Below, in pieces: positions 35,105-43,327 of a stretch of DNA of 64,000 nucleotides. Under the pieces are notes generated by a model. The model saw only the letters and a list, made by a program, of their open reading frames with translations. It did not search any database and was not told where the DNA came from. The position numbers and the translations under genes are program-made. The DNA lies in contig NZ_CP054919.1 of assembly GCF_013364235.1 (NCBI RefSeq), positions 4,128,701-4,192,700 of the forward strand, in the 5' to 3' direction. This stretch comes from Kitasatospora sp. NA04385 (GTDB lineage: Bacteria > Actinomycetota > Actinomycetes > Streptomycetales > Streptomycetaceae). Every line of letters begins with the position of its first letter. Within the stretch, counting starts at the first letter, position 1.

Positions 35105-36112
35105 ATGAGTGCAGCGGCACAAGCAGGCGTTCTGCTGTCGGTGGTCGTCCCCATGTACAACGAGGAGGACGCGCTGCCGGCCTTCGCGGCCCGGATGCGC
35201 CCGGTGCTGGACGGGCTCGGCGCCCGCTACGAGGTGGTCGCCGTGGACGACGGCAGCGCCGACAAGACCGCCGCCCTGCTGCGCGACCTGGCCGCCGACT
35301 GGCCCGAGCTGCGGATGGTCCGGCTGCGCCGCAACAGCGGCCACCAGGCCGCGCTGACCGCCGGCCTCGACCACGCCGTCGGCGACTACGTGGCCAGCAT
35401 CGACGCCGACCTGCAGGACCCGCCGGAGAAGATCCCGGAGATGCTGGAGCTGGCCCGCGCCGAGGAGCTGGACATCGTCTACGGGGTGCGCGAGGACCGC
35501 TCCACCGACACCGGCTTCAAGCGCTGGACGGCCGGCGGCTACTACTGGCTGATCCGCCGCCTGGTGGGGCGGCAGGTGCCGTCCAACGCCGGGGACTTCC
35601 GGCTGCTCAGCCGGGAGGCCGTCGAGGCGCTCAGGGAACTGCCCGACCAGCAGCGGGTCTACCGGCTGCTGGTGCCCTGGCTGGGCTTCCCCAGCGGCGA
35701 GGTGCGCTACGTCCGCGAGGAGCGGGTGGCCGGGACCACCAAGTACCCGCTGACCAAGATGGTCCGGCTCGCCCTGGACAGCATCACCGGCTTCTCCGCC
35801 GCCCCGCTGCGGCTGGCCACCTGGCTCGGCACCGTCGCCTTCTTCACCTGCCTGCTGCTGCTGGCCTTCTGCCTGGCGGTCTACCTGTTCGGCGCCACCG
35901 TGCCCGGCTGGACCTCGCTCTTCGTCGGCCTGCTGTTCATCGGCGGGGTGCAGCTGATCTGCGTCGGCCTGCTCGGCGAGTACGTCGCCCGGATCTACAC
36001 CTCGGTGCAGCGCCGCCCCGCCTACTTCGTCGCCGAGGACACCGCCCGGCCGGCCGGGCGGCGGGCCGGGACGGCGGCCGAGCGGGTGTCCGGGCAGGCG
36101 TCCCGGGCCTGA
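35105..36112 (+). CDS. Family 2 glycosyltransferase, polyprenyl-phosphate sugar synthase type (DPM1/GtrB-like)
   Basis: Protein of 335 aa. The GT2 domain (about 8-235) has VVVPMYNEEDALPAF, VDDGSADKT, the acceptor motif SIDADLQDPPEKIPEM and a late AGTTKYPLTKM. Two C-terminal helices (about 240-300) anchor it, as in GtrB and ArnC-like enzymes. It would link a nucleotide sugar to polyprenyl phosphate on the inner face of the membrane. The divergent PIG-V-like transferase is a likely user. ATG at 35105 with GGAGAG. A possible -10, TACACT, lies at 35057-35062. Confidence 0.9.
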   Translation: MSAAAQAGVLLSVVVPMYNEEDALPAFAARMRPVLDGLGARYEVVAVDDGSADKTAALLRDLAADWPELRMVRLRRNSGHQAALTAGLDHAVGDYVASIDADLQDPPEKIPEMLELARAEELDIVYGVREDRSTDTGFKRWTAGGYYWLIRRLVGRQVPSNAGDFRLLSREAVEALRELPDQQRVYRLLVPWLGFPSGEVRYVREERVAGTTKYPLTKMVRLALDSITGFSAAPLRLATWLGTVAFFTCLLLLAFCLAVYLFGATVPGWTSLFVGLLFIGGVQLICVGLLGEYVARIYTSVQRRPAYFVAEDTARPAGRRAGTAAERVSGQASRA

Positions 36113-36159
36113 GGCCACCCCCCGGGGCGGTCCGGCACCGGCCCGGGGATACTCGTCGC

Positions 36160-36744
36160 ATGGCCGACCACCCCACGCGCGCCGCCTACACCGTCGACTC
36201 GCTGCTCGCCGTCACCGTGCGGGTCTTCAACGAACGCGGCTACGACGGCACTTCGATGGAGGACCTGTCCAGGGCCGCCGGGATCTCCAAGTCCTCGATC
36301 TACCACCACGTGCGCGGCAAGGAGGAGCTGCTGCGGCTCGCGGTCGGCCGGGCGCTGGACGCGCTGTTCGCGATCCTCGACGAGCCGTCCGCCGTCCGCG
36401 GCCGCCCGGTGGACCGGCTGGAGCACGTGGTGCGCCGCACCGCCGAGGTGCTGCTGGCCGAACTGCCCTACGTGACGCTGCTGCTGCGGGTGCGCGGCAA
36501 CACCGCCACCGAGCAGTGGGCGCTGGAGCGGCGCCGCGACTTCGACCACCGGGTCGCCGAGCTCGTCCAGGACGCCGTCGACGCCGGGCAGCTGCGCGCC
36601 GACGTCGAACCCCGGCTGGCCACCCGGCTGCTGTTCGGCACCGTCAACTCGCTGGTGGAGTGGTACCGGCCCGGCCAGCGCGGCGCCGAGGGCCTGCCCG
36701 ACGCGGTGGCCCGGTTCGCCTTCGACGGCCTGCGCGCCGGGTGA
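36160..36744 (+). CDS. TetR-family regulator (candidate PaaR-like regulator)
   Basis: Protein of 194 aa. The TetR N-terminal helix-turn-helix is clear (VRVFNERGYDGTSMEDLSR and AGISKSSIYHHVRGKEELL), followed by a helical ligand domain typical of the TetR_C family. It sits between paaN and the bkd operon, the two genes whose promoters share an ACCGA-N4-TCGGT dyad. That makes it the natural candidate repressor for both, which is an inference. The stop overlaps the GTG of the next gene. Confidence 0.88.
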   Translation: MADHPTRAAYTVDSLLAVTVRVFNERGYDGTSMEDLSRAAGISKSSIYHHVRGKEELLRLAVGRALDALFAILDEPSAVRGRPVDRLEHVVRRTAEVLLAELPYVTLLLRVRGNTATEQWALERRRDFDHRVAELVQDAVDAGQLRADVEPRLATRLLFGTVNSLVEWYRPGQRGAEGLPDAVARFAFDGLRAG

Positions 36745-37271
36745 GCGTCCACCGGCCGGGGGAGCTGGAGGCGCTGCGCGCGCTGCTGGACGACTGGACC
36801 TCCCACCGGAACTTCGACCTGGTGGTGGAGATCGGCGAGGACCGCGGCCTCGACCACGGCCGGCTCTGCTGGGACGCGCTGGAACGCCGGCCGGAGCCGC
36901 TGGTGCACGGACCCGCCGCCTGCCGCTGCCGCCGGGGCCACCGCGGCCCGCGCGACGCCCGGCAGCTGCACGAGCGGCTGGGGGTCCGCGTCCCGGCGGC
37001 GGACGCGGCCGAGTGGATGGCGCGCACGCTCGGGCAGAGCCTGGTGTTCCGCACGTTCACGTCCGTCGCGGAGGCCCGGGTGCTGGCCGAACCGCTGGCC
37101 GAGCTGCTCGGCCCGGACGCCGACTGGCGGGCCAACGGCCACCTCGCGCACCCGCCGCCCGACGGCCGCGGCGCCGGCTGGTGGCCGGTCACCGTGTGCA
37201 CCTTCGACGCGGCACTGGTCGGCGTCGGGGACGGCCGCACGGTGGTGGCCGTCTCCACCGGCGAGGACTGA
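36741..37271 (+). CDS. Hypothetical protein coupled to the TetR gene
   Basis: Protein of 176 aa whose GTG overlaps the TetR stop (GTGA). It has no signal peptide or membrane helix. A Cys/His-rich cluster (ACRCRRGHRGPR) near 74-85 might bind metal but could be coincidental. I do not recognise a family. The tight coupling to the regulator suggests joint expression and perhaps a role in the same pathway. Confidence 0.65.
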   Translation: MSVHRPGELEALRALLDDWTSHRNFDLVVEIGEDRGLDHGRLCWDALERRPEPLVHGPAACRCRRGHRGPRDARQLHERLGVRVPAADAAEWMARTLGQSLVFRTFTSVAEARVLAEPLAELLGPDADWRANGHLAHPPPDGRGAGWWPVTVCTFDAALVGVGDGRTVVAVSTGED

Positions 37272-37315
37272 GCGGCTCCCCGCCGGTGACGGCCCGCCGC
37301 GCCCGCCACGGCCCG

Positions 37316-37783
37316 CTACAGGCCGTCCGGCGGGATCTGGTCGGTCTCCTCGAACACCAGCATGGTGCGGGTGCTCAGCACCTCCGGGATGGACTGGATG
37401 CTGCCCAGCACCAGCTCGCGCAGCGCCCGGTTGTCCTCCGTGTGGACCAGCATCAGCACGTCGTAGTCGCCGCCGACCAGCGCGATGTGCGCCACCCCGG
37501 GCAGCCGCAGCAGCTGCTCGCGCACGGTGCGCCAGGAGTTCTGCACGATCCGCAGGGTGACGTACGCGGACGCGGCCTGCCCGGCCCGCTCGTGGTCGAC
37601 CCGGGCGGTGAAGCCGCGGATCACCCCGTCCTCGACCATCCTGGAGATCCGGGCGTACGCGTTCGCCCGGGACACGTGCACCCGCTCGGCCACCGAGCGG
37701 ATCGAGGCGCGACCGTCCTGCCGCAGCAGCCGCAGGATCGACCGGTCGACGCGGTCGAGTCTGGACACCTGTTCAGCCGACAT
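37316..37783 (-). CDS. bkdR: Lrp/AsnC-family regulator BkdR
   Basis: Protein of 155 aa. The N-terminal helix-turn-helix (DRSILRLLRQDGRASIRSVAERVHVSRANAYARI, about 12-45) and C-terminal RAM ligand domain (TARVDHERAG, GDYDVLMLVHTEDNRALRELV) are typical of leucine-responsive regulators. ATG at 37783 with a GGGATGGGGGG ribosome site; upstream in-frame starts are ignored. It is divergent from bkdABC, the arrangement of Streptomyces bkdR, and probably regulates those genes in response to branched-chain amino acids or their keto acids. Confidence 0.88.
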   Translation of the reverse strand: MSAEQVSRLDRVDRSILRLLRQDGRASIRSVAERVHVSRANAYARISRMVEDGVIRGFTARVDHERAGQAASAYVTLRIVQNSWRTVREQLLRLPGVAHIALVGGDYDVLMLVHTEDNRALRELVLGSIQSIPEVLSTRTMLVFEETDQIPPDGL

Positions 37784-37852
37784 GGCCCCCCATCCCTCGC
37801 GATTGGACGTGCTGGCCCCAGCAGACCCCCCTTTCGGCCGACTGTCCACCGT

Positions 37853-37898
37853 CTTGACGGGGATATGGTCAAGATGAACAGACGACCGAACAATCGGT
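37853..37898. promoter_or_regulatory. Two operator-like sites in the bkdR-bkdA divergent promoter
   Basis: First site: CTTGAC-N9-GTCAAG (37853-37873), a perfect 6-bp inverted repeat and a candidate Lrp/BkdR site. Second site: ACCGAACAATCGGT (37885-37898), a match to the dyad ahead of paaN and a candidate TetR site. Both lie close upstream of the bkdA start (37930). Regulator assignments are inferred. Confidence 0.55.
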
Positions 37899-37929
37899 AG
37901 GGAGCCCCCACACCCCGGAGGTGCCCGAG

Positions 37930-39078
37930 ATGACCGTCCTGGACCACAGGAACGACCCGGCCGCGGCCGTACCCGGCTGGCGGCCCGGTGCCACCGCGCC
38001 CCGCACCGACCCCGCCCCGCTGCTGCCCGACGCCGAGCCGCTGCGCGTCCTGGGCACCCCCGCCGCCGACGCGGCGGACCCCGCGCTGCTGCGCGAGCTG
38101 TACCGGCGGCTGGTCGCCGGGCGCCGCTACAACCAGCAGGCCACCACCCTCACCAAGCAGGGCCGGCTGGCCGTCTACCCGGCCTCCACCGGCCAGGAGG
38201 CCTGCCAGGTGGCCGCCGCGCTCGCGCTGCGCCCCGACGACTGGCTGTTCCCCTCCTACCGGGACACCCTCGCGGTGGTCGCCCGCGGCGTCGACCCGCT
38301 GCAGGCGCTCACCCTGCTGCGCGGCGACGCGCACACCGGCTACGACCCGCGCGCCACCCGCACCGCCCCGCTGTGCACCCCGCTGGCCACCCAGGTCCCG
38401 CACGCCGTCGGCCTGGCGCACGCCGCCCGGCTGGCCGGCGACGACACGGTGGCGCTCGCCCTGCTCGGCGACGGCGGCACCAGCGAGGGCGACTTCCACG
38501 AGGGCCTGAACTTCGCGGCCGTGCTGCACGCCCCGGTGGTGTTCCTGGTGCAGAACAACGGCTACGCGATCTCCGTCCCGCTGACCCGGCAGTCCGCCGC
38601 GCCGACCCTCGCCCACAAGGCGGTCGGCTACGGCATGCCCGGCCGGCTGGTCGACGGCAACGACGCGCTCGCCGTGCACCGGGTGCTCACCGAGGCCGTC
38701 GAGCGGGCCCGCACCGGCGGCGGCCCCACCCTGGTCGAGGCGCTCACCTACCGGATCGAGGCGCACACCAACGCCGACGACGCCACCCGCTACCGGCAGG
38801 CCGAGGAGGTCGAGGCCTGGCGGGCCCACGACCCGGTCCGGCTGCTGGAGGACGCCCTGCGCGGCCGCGGCCTGCTGGACGAGCAGCTGGTCGCCGACGC
38901 CGCCGAGCGGGCCGAGCAGCTGGCCGCCCGGATGCGCGCCGAGTTCCACACCGACCCCGAGCTCGACCCGATGTCGCTGTTCGCGCACGTCTACGCCGAA
39001 CCCACCCAGCAACTGTGCGAGCAGGCCGGTCAGCTGGCCGCCGAGCTCGCTGCGGAGGCCGAGGTGCACGGCCGATGA
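37930..39078 (+). CDS. bkdA: Branched-chain alpha-keto acid dehydrogenase E1 alpha
   Basis: Thiamine-diphosphate enzyme subunit of 382 aa that decarboxylates branched-chain (or pyruvate-like) 2-oxo acids. The ThDP-binding motif is present (LLGDGGTSEGDFHEGLNFAA then VVFLVQNNGYAIS), and GYDPRATRTAPL/CTPLATQVPHAVG is typical of E1 alpha. ATG at 37930 is supported by GGAGG 9 nt upstream; a GTG at 37921 overlaps that site and is not favoured. The stop overlaps bkdB (ATGA). Strong similarity to both BKD and PDH E1 alpha; BKD is favoured by the Lrp neighbour. Confidence 0.93.
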   Translation: MTVLDHRNDPAAAVPGWRPGATAPRTDPAPLLPDAEPLRVLGTPAADAADPALLRELYRRLVAGRRYNQQATTLTKQGRLAVYPASTGQEACQVAAALALRPDDWLFPSYRDTLAVVARGVDPLQALTLLRGDAHTGYDPRATRTAPLCTPLATQVPHAVGLAHAARLAGDDTVALALLGDGGTSEGDFHEGLNFAAVLHAPVVFLVQNNGYAISVPLTRQSAAPTLAHKAVGYGMPGRLVDGNDALAVHRVLTEAVERARTGGGPTLVEALTYRIEAHTNADDATRYRQAEEVEAWRAHDPVRLLEDALRGRGLLDEQLVADAAERAEQLAARMRAEFHTDPELDPMSLFAHVYAEPTQQLCEQAGQLAAELAAEAEVHGR

Positions 39079-40082
39079 GCACCGTGGCAGGAGAGCGCAC
39101 CGGCCCGCGGACCGGCACCATGGCGCAGGCCCTGAACCTCGCGCTGCGCGACGCGATGCGCGCGGACAAGACGGTGCACGTGCTCGGCGAGGACGTCGGC
39201 GCGCTCGGCGGCGTCTTCCGGATCACCGACGGCCTGACCGCCGAGTTCGGCCCCGACCGCTGCCTGGACACCCCGCTGGCCGAGGCCGGCATCCTCGGCA
39301 CCGCCGTCGGCATGGCCATGTACGGGCTGCGGCCGGTGGTCGAGATGCAGTTCGACGCCTTCGCCTACCCGGCGCTGGAGCAGCTGTTCTCGCACGTCGC
39401 CAAGATGCGCAACCGCACCGCCGGGAAGCTCCCGCTGCCGATCACCGTCCGGATCCCGTACGGCGGCGGCATCGGCGGGGTCGAGCACCACAGCGACGCC
39501 TCCGAGGCGTACTACGCGGCCACCCCCGGCCTGCACGTGGTCGCCCCCGCGACGGTCGGCGACGCGTACGGGCTGCTGCGCGCGGCGATCGCCTCGGACG
39601 ACCCGGTGGTGTTCCTGGAGCCCAAGCGGCTGTACTGGGGCAAGGACGGGTGGGACCCGGCCGCCCCCGTCGAGCCGATCGGCCGGGCCGTGCTGCGCCG
39701 CCCCGGCACCTCGGCGGTGCTGGTCACCTACGGGCCCTCGCTGCCGGTGTGCCTGGAGGCCGCCGAGGCCGCGAAGGCCGAGGGGTGGGACCTGGCGGTG
39801 CTCGACCTGCGCTCGCTGGTGCCGTTCGACGAGGCCACCGCCTGCGCGGTGGTCCGTTCGCTGGGCCGGGCCGTGGTGGTGCACGAGTCGGCCGGCTTCG
39901 GCGGGGCCGGGGCGGAGATCGCCGCCCGGCTCACCGAGAAGTGCTTCCACCACCTGGCCGCGCCGGTGCTGCGGGTCACCGGCTTCGACGTCCCGTACCC
40001 GCCGCCGATGCTGGAGCACCACCACCTGCCCGGGGTGGACCGGATCCTGGACGCCGTCGCCCGGCTCCAGTGGGAGGAGTGA
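39075..40082 (+). CDS. bkdB: Branched-chain alpha-keto acid dehydrogenase E1 beta
   Basis: Protein of 335 aa that pairs with E1 alpha to form the ThDP-dependent E1 heterotetramer. Features include GEDVGALGGVFRITDGL near 35-52, the IPYGGGIGGVEHHSDASEAYYA segment and the C-terminal VVVHESAGFGGAGAEIA. Starts at an ATG overlapping the E1 alpha stop; its TGA is immediately followed by the E2 start (TGATG). Length is typical of E1 beta. Confidence 0.93.
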   Translation: MSTVAGERTGPRTGTMAQALNLALRDAMRADKTVHVLGEDVGALGGVFRITDGLTAEFGPDRCLDTPLAEAGILGTAVGMAMYGLRPVVEMQFDAFAYPALEQLFSHVAKMRNRTAGKLPLPITVRIPYGGGIGGVEHHSDASEAYYAATPGLHVVAPATVGDAYGLLRAAIASDDPVVFLEPKRLYWGKDGWDPAAPVEPIGRAVLRRPGTSAVLVTYGPSLPVCLEAAEAAKAEGWDLAVLDLRSLVPFDEATACAVVRSLGRAVVVHESAGFGGAGAEIAARLTEKCFHHLAAPVLRVTGFDVPYPPPMLEHHHLPGVDRILDAVARLQWEE

Positions 40083-41416
40083 TGGCGGTGGCGGTGGTCC
40101 GCGAGTTCACGCTGCCCGACCTCGGTGAGGGGCTCACCGAGGCGGAGGTGGTGCGCTGGATGGTCGAGGTCGGCGAGGTGATCGCCGTCGACCAGCCGGT
40201 GGTGGAGGTGGAGACCGCCAAGGCGGTGGTCGAGGTGCCCTGCCCGTACGGCGGGGTGGTGACCGCCCGGTTCGGCGAGGTCGGGCAGGAGGTGCCGGTG
40301 GGCGCCCCGCTGGTGACCGTCGCGGTCGCACCCCCGGCGGGGGGCGCCGCGGCGCCCGGGGACGCCCCCGAACCGGCGGTGGAGCGGCCGCTGGTCGGCT
40401 ACGGGGTCGCCGAGGCCCGGCGGGCCGGGCGGCGCCGGGTGCGGCCGGGGGAGGGCCCCGCGGCGGCGCCCGCGCCGGAACCGGTGCCCGCGCCCGCGCC
40501 CGCGCCGGAGCCGGTGCCCGTGCCGGAGCCCGTGCCCGCGCCGGTGGCGGCCGCGCCGGCCGTGGTGGCGGTGATCTCGCCGCTGGTGCGCCGGATCGCC
40601 CGGGAGCACGGGCTCGACCTGGCCGCGGTGCCCGGCAGCGGGCCGGACGGGCTGGTCACCCGGCGGGACGTGGAGCGGGCGATCGGGGCGGCCGCCGCCC
40701 CGGCGGCGGCCGTTCCACGTGGAACCGGGCCGGAGGGCGAACTCGTGCCGCTGCGCGGGCTGCGCCGGGCGGTCGCCGACAAGCTGACCCGCAGCCACCG
40801 GGAGATCCCCGCCGCGACCTGCTGGGTGGACGCCGACGCCACCGGGCTGATGGCGCTGCGCGCCCAGTCGAACCTGGCGCCGGGCCCGAAGCTGAGCGTG
40901 CTCGCGCTGCTGGCCCGGATCTGCCTGGCCGGGCTGGAGCGCTTCCCCGAGCTGAACGCGAGCGTCGAGGGCGAGGCGGTGCGCCGGCACCCGTCCGTGC
41001 ACCTGGGCTTCGCCGCGCAGGGCCCGCGCGGGCTGCTGGTGCCGGTGGTCCGGGACGCCGGGCGGCTGGGCACCGAGCGGCTGGCCGAGGAGATGGCCCG
41101 GCTGACCGAGGGCGCCCGGGCGGGCACGCTCGCCCCGGCCGAGCTGACCGGCGGGACGTTCACGCTGAACAACTACGGGGTGTTCGGAGTGGACGGGTCG
41201 ACGCCGATCCTGAACCACCCGGAGGCGGCGATGCTCGGGGTGGGGCGGATCGTCCCCAAGCCGTGGGTGCACGAGGGCGAGCTGGCGGTCCGCCAGGTCA
41301 CCCAGCTGTCCTTCACCTTCGACCACCGGGTGTGCGACGGGGGGACGGCGGGCGGGTTCCTGCGCTTCGTCGCGGACTGCGTGGAGCGGCCGGGGATGCT
41401 GCTGCGGGCGCTGTAG
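40082..41416 (+). CDS. bkdC: Branched-chain alpha-keto acid dehydrogenase E2 (dihydrolipoamide acyltransferase)
   Basis: Protein of 444 aa. Order: lipoyl domain (about 8-80; the lipoylated Lys in EVETAKAVVEVP), a Pro/Ala linker with repeated EPVP/APAP units, an E3/E1-binding domain (about 160-200; SPLVRRIAREHGLDLAAVPGS) and a catalytic domain (about 220-444). The active-site His and Asp are in the FDHRVCDGG motif, and a FTLNNYGVFGVDGSTPI segment is family-typical. It transfers the acyl group to CoA. No E3 gene follows, so a shared dihydrolipoamide dehydrogenase is expected elsewhere. A GTTCCACGTGGAAC palindrome lies within the linker-coding DNA. Confidence 0.93.
   Translation: MAVAVVREFTLPDLGEGLTEAEVVRWMVEVGEVIAVDQPVVEVETAKAVVEVPCPYGGVVTARFGEVGQEVPVGAPLVTVAVAPPAGGAAAPGDAPEPAVERPLVGYGVAEARRAGRRRVRPGEGPAAAPAPEPVPAPAPAPEPVPVPEPVPAPVAAAPAVVAVISPLVRRIAREHGLDLAAVPGSGPDGLVTRRDVERAIGAAAAPAAAVPRGTGPEGELVPLRGLRRAVADKLTRSHREIPAATCWVDADATGLMALRAQSNLAPGPKLSVLALLARICLAGLERFPELNASVEGEAVRRHPSVHLGFAAQGPRGLLVPVVRDAGRLGTERLAEEMARLTEGARAGTLAPAELTGGTFTLNNYGVFGVDGSTPILNHPEAAMLGVGRIVPKPWVHEGELAVRQVTQLSFTFDHRVCDGGTAGGFLRFVADCVERPGMLLRAL
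40712..40725. promoter_or_regulatory. parS-like palindrome inside bkdC
   Basis: GTTCCACGTGGAAC is a perfect 14-bp palindrome that differs from the common streptomycete parS core GTTTCACGTGAAAC at one base in each half. It lies in a part of the E2 linker where codons could vary. ParB binding is inferred. Confidence 0.45.
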
Positions 41417-41566
41417 CGGGCTCCGGGCGGCCTCCGGGTCCTCGCCGGTGCGGGCTCCGGGCCGGGTGCGGTGCGGGTGCGGCCGGTCCGGCGGGCGAGG
41501 GTAGCGGGTGGACGGCCCGGGTGTCCGGGGTTCGCCGGATTCTTCGGATGAACTGTTCGGTCGGTG

Positions 41567-41594
41567 CCAGTGTGCTGGGGCGTCAGCACACTGG
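41567..41594. promoter_or_regulatory. 11-bp inverted repeat upstream of the globin-reductase gene
   Basis: CCAGTGTGCTG-N6-CAGCACACTGG is perfect and ends 25 nt before the proposed TTG start. It could be an operator or a leader hairpin that limits expression. The spacer is GGGCGT. No known NO-responsive consensus was recognised. Confidence 0.55.
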
Positions 41595-41618
41595 TCGACC
41601 GGAAGCGAAACGATTTCC

Positions 41619-43314
41619 TTGAGCACTCGTCAGCTCGTCCTGGAGAGCAGGCCGCCGAAGGCAGGGGTCGGCCGGGGCACCGCGGCCGGCCCCGTGCTGC
41701 CCGGTGCCGAAGCCGCTCCCGCCACCCCGTCCGCCCCGGCCGAGCCCGCGGACGAACCTCCGACCGCCGTGGAGCAGCGGGAGCCGTCCGGCCCGGCGGA
41801 GCAGCCCTCCGCCGGGCCGGAACCGGCCCCGCCGCCCCGCCGGCCCGCCGGTGCCGCCGGTGCCACTGGGGCTGACCCCGGTGCCGGCCGTCCCGGCGAA
41901 GCCGACCTGGGCGCCCGCGGTGCCCCCGGCGGTGCCCGTCGTGTCCGCGCCGGTGCCGTTCGAGCCGGTGTCCGGGACGTCCGCACCGGTGCCGTTCGAG
42001 CCGGTGGCGGCGGCGTCCGCGCCGGTGCCGTTCGAGCCGCTGTTCCGGCAGGCCCCGGCGCTGAACTGGGTCGGCCCGGACGACCGTTGGGCCAGGGCCT
42101 GGGGGGTTCCGGCGGCCGCCGAGCCGCCGCCCGCGCTGGAGCCGGTGGGCGCGGCCGGACCCGCCGCCGAGCCGCCGAGCGCCGAGGACCTGGTGCTGGC
42201 CCGGGCCTGCCTGGCCGCGGTGGCGCCGGACGCGGACCGGGCGATGGCGCACTTCCACGCGCTGATGTTCCTGCGCCACCCGGAGCTGCGGGCGATGTTC
42301 CCGGCCGCGATGGACGAGCAGCGCACCCGGCTGTTCCAGGCGCTGCGGCTGTGCGCGGCCCGGGCCGGTGATCCGGCGGAACTGCGGGCCTACCTGGGGC
42401 CGTTGGGGCGTCGGCACCGCAAGTACGGGGCGCTGACCCGGCACTACGCCTCGGTGGCGGACTGCCTGGTGGCGGCGCTGGCCAGGTTCGGCGGCAGCGG
42501 CTGGGACGAGCGCACCGAGGCGGCCTGGCGCCGGCTGCTGGCGCTGGTGTCCCGGCTGATGGTGGAGGGCGCGGAGGAGGAGGCCCGCTCGGCCCCGCCG
42601 TGGTGGCAGGCCGAGGTGGTGGAGCACCGGCAGGCCACCCGGGACGTCGCGGTGCTGACGCTCCGCCCCGACCAGCCGTACCCGTTCCGGGCCGGGCAGT
42701 GGGCGGCGGTGGAGACGCCGTGGTGGCCCCGGGTGTGGCGGCCGTACTCGTTCGCCTCGGCGCCGCGGCCGGACGGGCTGCTGACGCTGCACGTGAAGGC
42801 GGTGCAGGCGGGCTGGGTGAGCAACGCGCTGGTGCACCGGGCGCGGCCGGGCGACGTGCTGCGCCTCGGCGGTGCGGAGGGCGCGATGACGGTGGACCAC
42901 GCGGCCGGGCAGGACCTGCTGTGCCTGGGCGGCGGCACCGGGATCGGGCCGGTCGCCGCGCTGGTCGAGGAGGTCGTCGAGCGGGGCGCGGCCGGGCGCC
43001 GGGTGGAGGTGTTCTACGGGGCGCGGCGGGCCGCGGAGCTGTACCGGCTGGAGGAGCTGCGCGAACTGGCGTCGCGCCACTCCTGGCTGACGGTCCGTCC
43101 GGTGGTGTCGGAGCCGTCCGGCGCGCCGGCCGGGGCGCTGCTGGGGGACCTGCCGGAGGCGGCCGCCCGGTACGCGCCCTGGCACGGCTTCGCGGCGTAC
43201 CTGAGCGGCCCGGAGGCGATGGTCCGGGCCGCGGCGGGGGTGCTGCGGCGCTGCGGGGTGCCGGACGGGAGCGTCCGGCACGACCTGGCGGCGCGGGAGG
43301 AGGGGCGGGGCTGA
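41619..43314 (+). CDS. Globin-fused FAD/NAD(P)H reductase (flavohaemoglobin-like), frame shift in N-terminus
   Basis: The region from about residue 140 on has a globin domain (FHALMFLRHPELRAMFPAAM, proximal His in RRHRKYGALTRHYA) and a ferredoxin-reductase unit: FAD motif WRPYSFASAP and NAD motif GGGTGIGPVAAL. This fits flavohaemoglobin, usually an NO dioxygenase. The N-terminal extension is Pro/Ala-rich with three 12-residue repeats beginning SAPVPFEP (41944-42051). Coding sense before about 41850 lies in one frame (TTG at 41619, STRQLVLE...) and after it in another, so an indel near 41827-41860 is likely. If the extension is not translated, an internal start would give a normal two-domain protein. 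Confidence 0.78.
41944..42051 (+). repeat. Three tandem 36-bp repeats coding 12-residue units
   Basis: Copies start at 41944, 41980 and 42016 with a 36-bp period. Each begins TCCGC[GA]CCGGTGCCGTTCGA, differing by one base in the second copy, and encodes SAPVPFEP followed by four variable residues. They lie in the disordered N-terminal extension of the globin-reductase. Confidence 0.85.
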
Positions 43315-43327
43315 CCCCGGCGGCCGG

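Noticed and set aside
41550..41566. Third copy of the paaN/bkd operator near the globin-reductase gene (CTGTTCGGTCGGT)
   Set aside because: Only one half matches; the dyad is not preserved.
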